This document shows, in pieces, positions 1 to 7,553 of a DNA stretch of 64,000 nt. Within the stretch, counting starts at the first letter, position 1, and each line of letters begins with the position of its first letter. The notes under the pieces are model-generated. The model saw only the letters and a program-made list of their open reading frames with translations, had not been told where the DNA came from and made no database searches. The DNA lies in contig CAZCSP010000013.1 of assembly GCA_964501275.1 (NCBI GenBank), forward strand, positions 28,279 to 92,278, given 5' to 3'. The stretch is from 55-13 sp964501275. Lineage in GTDB: Bacteria; Armatimonadota; Fimbriimonadia; Fimbriimonadales; Fimbriimonadaceae. The position numbers and the translations under genes are program-made.

Positions 1-774
1 CCGGTGCAGAACGCCCTGAAGATTGGCGAGGAAGTAGAGAAGTTCACCGCCCAGGCAATGTTGAACGGATCGAAGTTGTTGGTTTTGCCGGAGGGGATTG
101 CGGGGCAGTCGGGGGCGTTTCCGCCGACTCCGCCGTTCAACGTGAATGCGGAGATGCCGGTGATTTTTGGCGGGCAGAGGGGTTCGGAGCCTCGGTACCA
201 AACGGCGTTTGCGTTCGACGGGACGTGGCAGTATGCGGATAAGACCCGCCTAGTGATCTTTGGCGAGTACGTTCCGTTCCGCGAGAGTATCCCGATCATT
301 GCGAGCACGTTCAACATCCCAGGCGCAGACCTGACTCCAGGGACGGAACTGAAGCCGCTGCGCGTAGGTGATCGCACGGTGGGTCCGGCTATCTGTTTTG
401 AGGCTTTGTTCCCGGATATCTCCTATCGTCATGCCCAGAACGGGGCGGAACTGCTGGCGGTGTTGTCGGTAGACGACTGGTACATGGGCACGGCGGCGCC
501 TGATCATTTGAAGGCGGCTTCGATTTGGCGAGCCGTAGAGAGCGGGCTTCCGCTGGTCCGCGCGGCGTCTATGGGCCACTCGTTTGCGGTGGACCAACGG
601 GGAAACGTGCTGCGCGAAGTCCCCATTGGTGGGGCGGAGAGTTTCCGGGTGGAACTGCCCATTGGTCCGCCCGCTCCATTCCCTGGGTTCTACGCGTTCC
701 CCATTCTCGCACTTGTCTCCCTGGTCTTGACGCCAATCGGGGCGTGGGTCTGGGGGAGGCGAAGGATTGCTTGA
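1..774 (+). CDS. lnt: Apolipoprotein N-acyltransferase, C-terminal part (5' end outside window)
   Basis: The enzyme transfers an acyl chain from phospholipid to the N-terminal cysteine of lipoproteins on the outer face of the inner membrane, the last maturation step. The visible part is the nitrilase-fold domain and the final membrane helix. The family's Glu-Lys-Cys triad can be read: Glu of LPEG (91-93), Lys of KTRLVIFGEYVPFR (241-243) and Cys of ICFEALFPD (393-395). A hydrophobic stretch encoded near 685-750 ends in WGRRRIA, a positive-inside anchor. The N-terminal membrane domain lies before base 1, so the reading frame is open at the window edge. Lipobox proteins encoded at 29339-30496 and 37727-38479 are plausible substrates. 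Confidence 0.92.
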   Translation, partial: PVQNALKIGEEVEKFTAQAMLNGSKLLVLPEGIAGQSGAFPPTPPFNVNAEMPVIFGGQRGSEPRYQTAFAFDGTWQYADKTRLVIFGEYVPFRESIPIIASTFNIPGADLTPGTELKPLRVGDRTVGPAICFEALFPDISYRHAQNGAELLAVLSVDDWYMGTAAPDHLKAASIWRAVESGLPLVRAASMGHSFAVDQRGNVLREVPIGGAESFRVELPIGPPAPFPGFYAFPILALVSLVLTPIGAWVWGRRRIA

Positions 775-885
775 TCGCTTGGTTGCTGGATTACTGGACT
801 TCTTTGGCATGGAGGCGCTTTAGAACGCCTGCCTTACCTCCACCAACTCAACATTCCCATGGGTCCTATCGGCTTGTGACAGTTG

Positions 886-1350
886 ATGGACAATGTCGGA
901 GTGGATCGTGTTGAGTTAACCTCTTCAGAGCGGCAGGGGGCGGCGGCGGCTCATGCTTCGGGCATTTTCTTTCCTTTGCTGGGGCCTATTGTGGTCTTCT
1001 TTGTGGGGCGGAATTCGAAGTACGTCCGCTACCATGCCCTGCATTCGTTTGTGGGGATGCTCCTGCTGAACATCGTGCTGTTCACCCTGGGGGCGATCTC
1101 CCTTGGTTACTCGCTTTACAACCTCTACCAGCACTACCAGGAGAACTTTGAGAACTTCGTCTGGTGGCACGTCTTGGTGAAATCGGTGGCGGTTTGGGTG
1201 GTGTTTGCGCTGATTGGACTGGTGAACGCCGTGGTCAATATCGTCCAGGCGATGCGAGCCTATCGGGGAGAGTGGCCTCGAAAGAGCCTGACGACGTCGA
1301 TCGTGAACCGGTTTGTCCGCAAGCCGGAGCCGTTGCCTCAGACCAGTTAG
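886..1350 (+). CDS. DUF4870 (Tic20-like) small membrane protein
   Basis: A protein of about 154 residues with three or four hydrophobic segments (around residues 25-38, 55-75 and 100-120). The family-typical stretch is GRNSKYVRYHALHSF, where a charged 'F/YxRxHALQS'-like loop lies between the first two helices. DUF4870 proteins are inner-membrane proteins of unknown role. ATG at 886 is used; TTG at 883 is in frame, but the ATG is more likely. The gene lies 111 bases after lnt on the same strand and may share its transcript. The C-terminal tail is basic (RFVRKPEP). Confidence 0.8.
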   Translation: MDNVGVDRVELTSSERQGAAAAHASGIFFPLLGPIVVFFVGRNSKYVRYHALHSFVGMLLLNIVLFTLGAISLGYSLYNLYQHYQENFENFVWWHVLVKSVAVWVVFALIGLVNAVVNIVQAMRAYRGEWPRKSLTTSIVNRFVRKPEPLPQTS

Positions 1351-1399
1351 TGCTGCAACCATGTAAATCCAACATTAAATGTTTGATTTGCACGGTTAC

Positions 1400-1783
1400 T
1401 CACCACCCGAACCGGGTTAGGCCGGGGATGTGGTCGAAGCGCTTGTCGCGACTCAGAATGGCGAGTTGGTGTTCACGGGCAAGGGCGGCGATCCATATGT
1501 CGTTCTCCGGGAGCGGCCTTCCAAGAGCGCGAAGCTCCTCGCGGATTTCTGCGTAGCAGTTCGCCGTAGATCGTGTCAAATCCAGTACGTCGCATTCCCC
1601 CTCCAACTCGGCAAGCCAAGCTTCGATTTTGAGTCGATCCCTTGAGCGAAGGAGCCCGAATCGGTATTCACCCAACACGATAACAGGCAGTTGGTGGCGT
1701 CCCGAAGTCCGAATCAGGCGAACAACGTCTGGATCACCGACAGCGAGGGCGCTTAGGGCGTTTGTGTCGATGATCATTTCCAA
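1400..1783 (-). CDS. PIN-domain ribonuclease toxin (VapC family)
   Basis: 127 residues, the usual VapC length. The acidic residues of a PIN active site are visible: Asp in MIIDTNALSAL near the start, Glu in VLGEYRFGLL (around residue 40), and Asp residues in PENDIWIAALA (around 95) and SRDKRFDHI (around 115). PIN toxins cut RNA with Mg2+ and are held inactive by the partner. The start codon overlaps the end of the upstream antitoxin gene by 10 bases, the usual arrangement for translational coupling. The RNA target cannot be read from sequence. Confidence 0.88.
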   Translation of the reverse strand: MEMIIDTNALSALAVGDPDVVRLIRTSGRHQLPVIVLGEYRFGLLRSRDRLKIEAWLAELEGECDVLDLTRSTANCYAEIREELRALGRPLPENDIWIAALAREHQLAILSRDKRFDHIPGLTRFGW

Positions 1784-2028
1784 TCTTCTGGGTCGATTCG
1801 GGAGAACTCTTCGTCGATGGTCTGCTGGATGCGCCCGATCTCCTCTTTCTTGTCCGCAAACGCACCGATCAGGCGTTCGATCCCTGGCTTTCGAACTTCC
1901 TGCTTTTCATCTAAAACAAGGCCGTTCAATGCCTCGATCAGCACCTGGCGGAAGGTCTTGCCCCTGGCTGCGGCATACAGCTTTGCTTGCGTTAGCAGGG
2001 CGTCGGGGAGTTCAATCGTCGTTTTCAT
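1774..2028 (-). CDS. VapB-type ribbon-helix-helix antitoxin
   Basis: 84 residues. The N-terminus MKTTIELPDALLTQAKLYA is a typical ribbon-helix-helix DNA-binding strand and helix, as in type II antitoxins. The C-terminal half (ADKKEEIGRIQQTIDEEF) is charged and helical, the part that normally wraps the toxin. It is first in a two-gene operon with the PIN toxin, overlapping it by 10 bases. By family analogy it represses its own promoter, probably in the 100 bases beyond 2028. That stretch contains ATATTGATATG, an AT-rich patch in a GC-rich neighbourhood. Confidence 0.85.
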   Translation of the reverse strand: MKTTIELPDALLTQAKLYAAARGKTFRQVLIEALNGLVLDEKQEVRKPGIERLIGAFADKKEEIGRIQQTIDEEFSRIDPEDWK

Positions 2029-2136
2029 CCTTTAGCTTTATACCCTGCCACCCATATTGATATGCCCATATTTTCGAGAGGGCATAACGGTTTTGTGGCG
2101 TTGCGGTGTTGTGGGAGTTGTCCAGGTTGGTTAGTA

Positions 2137-3843
2137 TTAGGTAAACGGATCGGCGCCGTCGGGGGTGGACCAGTTGAACTTGGTTTTTTCTCCCTGAATC
2201 CGCCAGCGGCGGGGGTTTGTGGTGTTCATCCAATCCAGGGGCTCGGCTATGGGGCGTTCTTCGGCGGCGTTTGCAAAGGCTTCTCGGAGGGCGGTCCATT
2301 CGTGGGGGCCGAGGGCGGCGGGGTCGATGGAGACGAAGAGGGGGGCACCGCTTTGGCTGACGAGGCGGAGCCATTCCGACGCCTGGACGCCTTTGTGATC
2401 CTCGGTGATCGCCGCCACGTCGGGGTCGGCTCCGTAGAAGGTTCCTTGGTGGGCGAGGCGGAAGGCGAGGGCGTTGACGCCCATCTTGCGGGTGCGGTTC
2501 CAGTCGCGACCGCTGGTGTCGTCGCCGATGCGGTTGAGTTCAAAGACCCCGGCGCTGAGGTGGCTGAAGGTGTTGCAGCCCAGGACATAGGCCGACCCCG
2601 CCGCGATGCGGATTTGGTCGTAGAGATCGTTGACGATCTCGGCGGTGGTGCGGGAGCGGTCGTGGAAGTGCCAGCCATCCGGGGTGATGCTCGGCCCCAT
2701 CTGGAATCCCCAGCGGCCCGCGATGTCCCAACTGGTGAAGTCGTGTTTGATGAGTTCGTATCCCCAATCGGCCAATCGGGAGATGGTTTCGGAGATGTAC
2801 TTGACGACTTCGGGATGGGTGGGGTCGAGGGCGTTGGGGTCTCTCTGCGACCGCCAGGCGTCGGGGGTTTTGAGGCTGGGGGCCAGGGGGCGGACCCAGA
2901 TGCCGGGGCGGACGCCGATGTCTTTTAGGTTGGAGGCAACCGCCGCCATGTCGCCAAACTTCTCGTTGCCCTGGTCATAGGGGCCTTGGTCGATGCCGCC
3001 CGGACTCCAGCCGGCGTCGATCACCGAGAACGGACGGTTGGCGACGTTGGGCGCGAGCTCGGCCACGATCCGGCTGGTCTCCAGAATCTGCTCCGCGCTG
3101 TTCTGGCCATAGAGGCTGTACCAGTCGTTGACGCCATAGATGGGATAGGGGGCCAGTCGGGGGTAGGGGCACATCTGGCGGCAGAACTCTTGATGGGATT
3201 GGAAGGCGGTCTCGCCCTCACGTCCTTCTCGCGAGACGACTTCGCATAACTCGACCTCGCGCTCTCCCAGGCGAACTCCTGAGCCGCCGTTGCGCACGTC
3301 CAGCCAGAGAGTCATGCCGGAGCGGTCGGCTATCCAAAAGCAGAAGGCGCTGGGGCGGGCGACGATGCCGTAGCCGTGGGTTCGCTTGCCGTCGTGGGCC
3401 AGGAAGTACCAGGGCATGGGGCGGTCGGGGGTTTCCCCGCGCCATTCCAGGTCGCCATAGGATCGCTCCCAGCAGTCGCCTAGGTAGCGTTTGACGCCGA
3501 CGATGTTCGCCTGCCAGCGGATGGCGACCCAGGTTGGCTCCAGGCTCTCGGCGGACAGGGTGAAGCGCTGGCGGTCGGAGAAGATCGTCGTCTTCAGGCT
3601 GGCGCCGTCGCAGACCCAGAGCCCGCCGCGAAGGGATTCCATGCGGTAGGTTTGTCCATCGGCGAGGATGCGCACGGAGTCGGGGGGGCGGAGCAGGGAG
3701 AGGTAGCTATCCGAGGATTCGGCGGGGAAGGGGGACGGGACGTTCTTGGCGATCGGTCCCAGCTTCTTGGTGACGACCTTTCCGGCGGACGTAAACAGCC
3801 CGCCCAGGAAATCGCGCCTGCTTTCGGGGTCTTGGGGTGGCAT
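2137..3843 (-). CDS. Alpha-galactosidase-like glycoside hydrolase (GH36/GH27 clan), Tat-type signal
   Basis: 568 residues from the ATG at 3843. A longer open frame reaches 3999, but the chosen start gives MPPQDPESRRDFLGGL, a twin-arginine export signal. The catalytic barrel of clan GH-D is recognisable: the nucleophile region reads LIKHDFTSWD (Asp about residue 368) and the acid/base region reads LNRIGDDTSGRD (Asp about 441-442), matching the 'KxD' and 'RIGxD' motifs. An upstream beta-rich part (residues 60-220) is as in GH36. Likely role: release of terminal alpha-galactose or a related sugar outside the cytoplasm. The exact substrate is not readable. It stands alone, facing the opposite way to the copper locus. 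Confidence 0.8.
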   Translation of the reverse strand: MPPQDPESRRDFLGGLFTSAGKVVTKKLGPIAKNVPSPFPAESSDSYLSLLRPPDSVRILADGQTYRMESLRGGLWVCDGASLKTTIFSDRQRFTLSAESLEPTWVAIRWQANIVGVKRYLGDCWERSYGDLEWRGETPDRPMPWYFLAHDGKRTHGYGIVARPSAFCFWIADRSGMTLWLDVRNGGSGVRLGEREVELCEVVSREGREGETAFQSHQEFCRQMCPYPRLAPYPIYGVNDWYSLYGQNSAEQILETSRIVAELAPNVANRPFSVIDAGWSPGGIDQGPYDQGNEKFGDMAAVASNLKDIGVRPGIWVRPLAPSLKTPDAWRSQRDPNALDPTHPEVVKYISETISRLADWGYELIKHDFTSWDIAGRWGFQMGPSITPDGWHFHDRSRTTAEIVNDLYDQIRIAAGSAYVLGCNTFSHLSAGVFELNRIGDDTSGRDWNRTRKMGVNALAFRLAHQGTFYGADPDVAAITEDHKGVQASEWLRLVSQSGAPLFVSIDPAALGPHEWTALREAFANAAEERPIAEPLDWMNTTNPRRWRIQGEKTKFNWSTPDGADPFT

Positions 3844-4053
3844 TGGATTAAGTATGGAACGGGCGGGGGGAGGGAGGTGGGGAATTAGGGAAGGAGGGAA
3901 GGACCAACGACGAACTACGAACGACGAATGGTTGGGGGTGGGGCACAGTTCTCCGCTTATAGGGCTCACCTTGCCTAAGTTCGCGTATTTCGGATACATA
4001 CGGGGAACCTGGCCTCACCCCCAACCCCCTCAAGGGGGCTCGGATCGCTTCCG

Positions 4054-4971
4054 CTATTTGGCTTGTAGCAGTTCCAGCAGTTCTTCGGGGAGATCGACGG
4101 ATAGGGTTTTGTTTTCGACCTTGGTGGGGACGATGGTGAACTTGCCTTCTCGCCACCAGAGGAGTTCGGGGGTGATGGAGCCGGGGCCTTCGGCGAACAT
4201 ACCTTGGGCCATGGGGAAGAAGACGTTGATGGCCTCTTCCAATCCTGCCGGGCTCTCTATGGAGTAGAAGACGAAGCTGTGGCGGTTGGGGATGATGACG
4301 AGGGCGCCGATGGGGTTGACGGGGACCAGATAGCGGTCGAGGAGGAGGGCGTGGCTGGCGGTGAAGAAGCTGTCGCCGGAGATGGATCGGATGCTGATGC
4401 CGCTGGGAAGCTCGTGGCCTGACACGGAGACCGACTCTTGCCGCCACACCTGGTCGAGGGCGATGTCGAGCAGTTCTTTCTCGCGGCCCACATAGCCCCA
4501 ATTCTTGATCTGGTCGGGGGTCACGGACTGGATGGTTTCGGGAAGGTCGATGGCGAGGAGAGTGACAAAGGCGTCGCAGACTTTGAGGTCGATGTCGGCC
4601 TGGAAATCGGGGAGGCCATCTGTCGGATACAGGCGGACGCGCAGCTGTTCCTTGACGTCTTCGAAAGAGGGTTGTTCCAGTTGGCAGGTAGTCATCTTCA
4701 GGATGGTTTGGACGAAGTGATCGAGGTAGTCCTTGCGGTCGGCGGGGTCGATCTGTCGCCAAGTCTGGGCCATGTTCATGATGCCGTAGGTCTTGTCTTC
4801 GTCCCTCTCAGGCCGCCAGTAGCCTTCCTGAAGGTTGAGGTTGTAGGGGGCGGCGTAGCGGTCGAGAACCTCGGTGAGATTCTTTGAGAATTCGATGAAG
4901 TCCGACTGGCTGAGGAAATCCGCCCATGCCGGATGCTCCGGCTGGGAGAAGATGCGCTTCAGGAAAGACAT
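4054..4971 (-). CDS. Hypothetical protein, possibly DUF1444-like
   Basis: 305 residues, soluble, no signal peptide. The N-terminus reads MSFLKRIFSQPEHPAW. The pattern of conserved aromatic and acidic positions (WRQIDPADRKDYLDHFVQ, LPEELLELLQ) and repeated mentions of active-looking strands (GALVIIPNRHSFVFYSIE) recall the DUF1444 (YtpQ) group, but I cannot confirm this by eye. The gene is unlinked by operon to the GH36-like gene downstream on the same strand: 210 bases of G/C-rich repeat separate them (4012-4056 includes a CCCCTCAAGGGG hairpin). Function unknown. Confidence 0.65.
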   Translation of the reverse strand: MSFLKRIFSQPEHPAWADFLSQSDFIEFSKNLTEVLDRYAAPYNLNLQEGYWRPERDEDKTYGIMNMAQTWRQIDPADRKDYLDHFVQTILKMTTCQLEQPSFEDVKEQLRVRLYPTDGLPDFQADIDLKVCDAFVTLLAIDLPETIQSVTPDQIKNWGYVGREKELLDIALDQVWRQESVSVSGHELPSGISIRSISGDSFFTASHALLLDRYLVPVNPIGALVIIPNRHSFVFYSIESPAGLEEAINVFFPMAQGMFAEGPGSITPELLWWREGKFTIVPTKVENKTLSVDLPEELLELLQAK

Positions 4972-4978
4972 GAGGGCT

Positions 4979-5035
4979 TATGGCTTTTGGGTTCTTAGGC
5001 TTTAGGTTTTGGGTTTTGGGTTTGGGAGTGCGGAG
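4979..5035. repeat. Heptad-type repeat, single arm
   Basis: Consecutive short words of the type TTTTGGGTTCTTAGG and TTTAGGTTTTGGG. They match the left arm of the long degenerate hairpins seen at 6272, 19592, 24783 and elsewhere. No matching right arm follows, so this copy looks truncated. Confidence 0.6.
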
Positions 5036-5204
5036 TGCGAAGGGCTAAGTGCGAAGTTCCGAACACGCGGCTTGAGCCCTGGCACGAACCATCCAGGGGG
5101 TACGGGCTTGGCGGTTCTTGGATTTCCGGTTTTCGAGTTCCGGCTTCCGACCTGGCATCGGAACGGTTGGATGGGGAAGTTGGTTATACTTGAGTGGACG
5201 GGAA

Positions 5205-5633
5205 ATGCTTAATCGAAGCTTTGCCTTGATAGCCGGGAAGTTGGCGCTTGCGCTACTTTTGATGGCGTTCAGCGTCATTGGCGCGGCGGGGACGATGCGG
5301 TGTTTCTTTGGGCTTCCCATGGAAGAGACGGTGGCCGTGGCGGCTCCTGTCGAAGCATCGGATTGTTGCCCTTCCAAAATTGCGACGCCCGATCCAGCGC
5401 CATCGAGGCAGGCCTGCTGTTGCGTGGATGTGATGGAGAGGTCCATCATCGAGATCAACGCGGCGGCTCCAGTTGTTTTCGTTTTCGACTTCCCAATTCT
5501 CGACAGCCCGGCTCCTTCATTTGAGTTTGAAAGCCTCGAGATTCCGGTTCAGCAAATTCGATGGCCCGAGGTCCATGGTCCGCCCGGCATTGATCGTATT
5601 CCCGCTTCTCCCCGAGCCCCTCCGTCAGCGTAG
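5205..5633 (+). CDS. Small exported Cys-containing protein of the copper locus
   Basis: 142 residues from the ATG at 5205. The N-terminus MLNRSFALIAGKLALALLL is a signal peptide or single membrane anchor. Two cysteine clusters follow (DCCPSK near residue 56 and QACCCVDVMERS near 72), then a Pro-rich tail. I do not recognise a named family; DUF2946-type proteins beside copper genes have a similar size and layout. It opens a run of six + strand genes ending in a copper ATPase, so periplasmic metal binding is the natural inference. The frame also overlaps an alternative open frame before 5701, which I treat as a shadow. Confidence 0.6.
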   Translation: MLNRSFALIAGKLALALLLMAFSVIGAAGTMRCFFGLPMEETVAVAAPVEASDCCPSKIATPDPAPSRQACCCVDVMERSIIEINAAAPVVFVFDFPILDSPAPSFEFESLEIPVQQIRWPEVHGPPGIDRIPASPRAPPSA

Positions 5634-5700
5634 TTTCCCCCTCTCTGCCATCTCGTCCCTTGTTTCAGGGACCCTGGGAAATACGTTTACGGAGAATTCA

Positions 5701-6264
5701 ATGTTTATCACCACTTTAGCTACGCTCGTCTTGGCCCAAGCCCCGCTTTCCTGCGCGGTCATGGGTTCGCCCGTCAAAGGCAAAGGCTCTGGCGCGATCG
5801 ACTACAACGGCGCTCGCTACACCATGTGTTGTGCGGGCTGCGATGGCGGGTTCAAAGCCACGCCGGATAAGTTCCTGAAGCAGTCGGCGGAAAAGAAGCT
5901 GACGGTCGGCGTCTTCCTGTATGACCCCACTACGGGGGCGAAGATCGTCGAGAAGGATGCGAAGGGATCTTCCGACTTCGGCGGCCTGCGCTACTTCTTT
6001 GCGACGGCGGAGGCCAAGAAAGCCTTTGACGCGGAGCCCAAGAAGTTCACGGTCCAGCCCAAGAAGGAAGCACTCTGGTGCCCGGTTATGAACCACGGGA
6101 TTGCTGACTACAGCAAGGCCGGAGCCTATGTAGACCAGGGCGACACTCGCTACTACCTCTGCTGCGCCGGATGCCTGGGCAAGATGAAAGAGAAGCCCGC
6201 CGAGTTTGCGGCAAAGGTTGCCGACAAGGTAGCTGCGCCGAAGGCTGTGGCGGTCAAGGGCTAG
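5701..6264 (+). CDS. Exported YHS-repeat metal-binding protein
   Basis: 187 residues with a signal peptide (MFITTLATLVLAQA). Two complete YHS-type units are visible: C18-A-V-M with YTMCCAGC (C43, C44, C47) and C127-P-V-M with YYLCCAGC (C154, C155, C158). Each is followed by the family's 'F/Kxx P xx F' end. Between them (residues 66-118) lies a third unit of the same outline (GGLRYFFATAEAKKAFDAEPKKF region) that has lost all cysteines. YHS domains occur in copper ATPases and metal chaperones, so a periplasmic soft-metal carrier is likely. GGAG lies 10 bases before the ATG. Codon use matches the neighbours. Confidence 0.85.
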   Translation: MFITTLATLVLAQAPLSCAVMGSPVKGKGSGAIDYNGARYTMCCAGCDGGFKATPDKFLKQSAEKKLTVGVFLYDPTTGAKIVEKDAKGSSDFGGLRYFFATAEAKKAFDAEPKKFTVQPKKEALWCPVMNHGIADYSKAGAYVDQGDTRYYLCCAGCLGKMKEKPAEFAAKVADKVAAPKAVAVKG

Positions 6265-6271
6265 GCGGGGC

Positions 6272-6392
6272 TGGGCGTTGGGTTTTAGGTTTTAGGTTTT
6301 GGGTGTTCCTCTATAGGCCTTATATGACTTATAGGACTTATCCAATCTCATAGCCCAACACCTACAACCCAACGCCCAACGCCCTCCCTCCC
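6272..6392. repeat. Long degenerate hairpin repeat (heptad type) before 6408 gene
   Basis: Left arm words TTGGGTTTTAGGTTTTAGG (from 6279), core CTTATATGACTTATAGGACT, right arm words CCCAACACC, CCCAACGCCC. The arms are imperfect complements, so the RNA would fold into a long hairpin. It ends 14 bases before the GGAG of the next gene. Same architecture at 19592, 21745, 24783, 26160 and 44995. Confidence 0.75.
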
Positions 6393-6407
6393 AAAGGAGA
6401 GCAATCT

Positions 6408-7553
6408 ATGTTTAAGCACCTGTTATTGGCAGCTTGCGCGTGCCTGGCTTTGGTCGCGCTTGCTTTTGCCCAAAACCCGACGGCCAAATCGGGCAAGTAT
6501 GTGGTCGAACTGCGCGTTCCCGAGGAAGGGGTCTATGCGGGGGAAGAGATCGATATTGAGTTTCGGGTCATGGACTCGACCAAGAACGATGAAATCCTCG
6601 GGATGGCGGGAGTTCCCAATGTGAAGGCTGCCGCCGTCGTCACCATGCCCAGCATGGAAGGGATGCCGGAAGCCAAGCCGAATATCCACGTGGAAGGCGT
6701 GCCGGGGGACTATGGGATCGAGTGCTTTTTTCCCCATGGCGGGGAGTACAAGATCGATCTGTCGCTAACCCCGCCCAATGAGCCTGCTTTCAAGGTCTCG
6801 TTCCTGGTGGATGTGAAGGATGAGAAGCCAAATCGGGCCAAGGCCAAGCCGTATGCGCTGCAAGTCGTGGACGGTCGCGGGGCGAAGGTGGGGCAGCCTT
6901 TCAACCTGAAGCTACGGATTCAGGACGTGAAGAGCAAGTCGGTCGTGAAGGCGTTCGACATGGCCCACGAGAAGTATTTCCACCTGCTGATCGCGAGCAA
7001 GGACTTCGAGTGGTTCCTGCATGAGCATCCGGAGATGGCTCCCGACGGCACATGGTCGATCCCTGTGGACTTCCCGGCGGGCGGCGAATACTTCATCTAT
7101 GGCGATGTCGCGCCGGTGGGCAAGGGGTCGCAGATCCTGATCGCCTCGATTAGGGTGGACGGCCCGCGTCCGGCGTGGCGGGTGAGTTGGGAGCCTAAGG
7201 CGACGGGCAGCGATCTCGGGGTGAACGGCGCGATCTCCTCTTTGGAGGAGGCCTACCCGGTCGGGAAGATGACGACAGTCGTGGTGAAACTCACGGACAA
7301 GGACGGCAAGCCAGTGGGGGATACCGTTGCGTGGCTGGGCGCGGCGGGGCACCTGATGATCTTTAGCCAAGATGGCCAGACCGTGGTCCATAGCCACCCG
7401 GCGGACGGCGAAGAGAACCAGCGGCTCGTCAAAGAGGGCGAGTTGAGATTCACAGGGCGATTCCCCAAGGCGGGCGTCTATCGGGCGTTCGTGCAGTTCC
7501 AGCGAGGCGAGCACATCCACACGATTCCGTTTACGATTGAGGTGAAGGAGTGA
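6408..7553 (+). CDS. Exported protein with two or three YtkA/FixH-like Ig-fold domains
   Basis: 381 residues with a clean signal peptide (MFKHLLLAACACLALVALAF, cut after AFA). Three beta-sandwich modules follow. The first and last have the YtkA-like layout (VELRVPEEGVYAGEEIDIEF; RFTGRFPKAGVYRAFVQFQ). The middle one contains HEKYFHLLIASKDFEWFLHE. Repeated His and Met positions (MPSMEGMPEA, HLLIAS, FLHEHPEM, AAGHLMIF, VVHSHPADG, GEHIHTIPF) suit metal binding. Such proteins sit in copper and heavy-metal loci of many bacteria. Its stop overlaps the GTG of the next gene by four bases, so the two are translationally coupled. Confidence 0.8.
   Translation: MFKHLLLAACACLALVALAFAQNPTAKSGKYVVELRVPEEGVYAGEEIDIEFRVMDSTKNDEILGMAGVPNVKAAAVVTMPSMEGMPEAKPNIHVEGVPGDYGIECFFPHGGEYKIDLSLTPPNEPAFKVSFLVDVKDEKPNRAKAKPYALQVVDGRGAKVGQPFNLKLRIQDVKSKSVVKAFDMAHEKYFHLLIASKDFEWFLHEHPEMAPDGTWSIPVDFPAGGEYFIYGDVAPVGKGSQILIASIRVDGPRPAWRVSWEPKATGSDLGVNGAISSLEEAYPVGKMTTVVVKLTDKDGKPVGDTVAWLGAAGHLMIFSQDGQTVVHSHPADGEENQRLVKEGELRFTGRFPKAGVYRAFVQFQRGEHIHTIPFTIEVKE

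Noticed and set aside
2062..2928. 288-codon Gly/Val-rich frame
   Set aside because: Antisense shadow of the GH36-like gene.
3848..4762. 304-codon Arg/Pro-rich open frame on the minus strand
   Set aside because: Runs in a second frame through the 4054-4971 gene; composition (R, P, H) is that of a GC-rich shadow.
6272..6392. Telomere-type TTAGGG/TTTTGGGG array
   Set aside because: Words vary (TTTTAGG, GTTGGG, GCGTT), both arms are present in inverted order and copies are many and internal, so it is an interspersed hairpin repeat.
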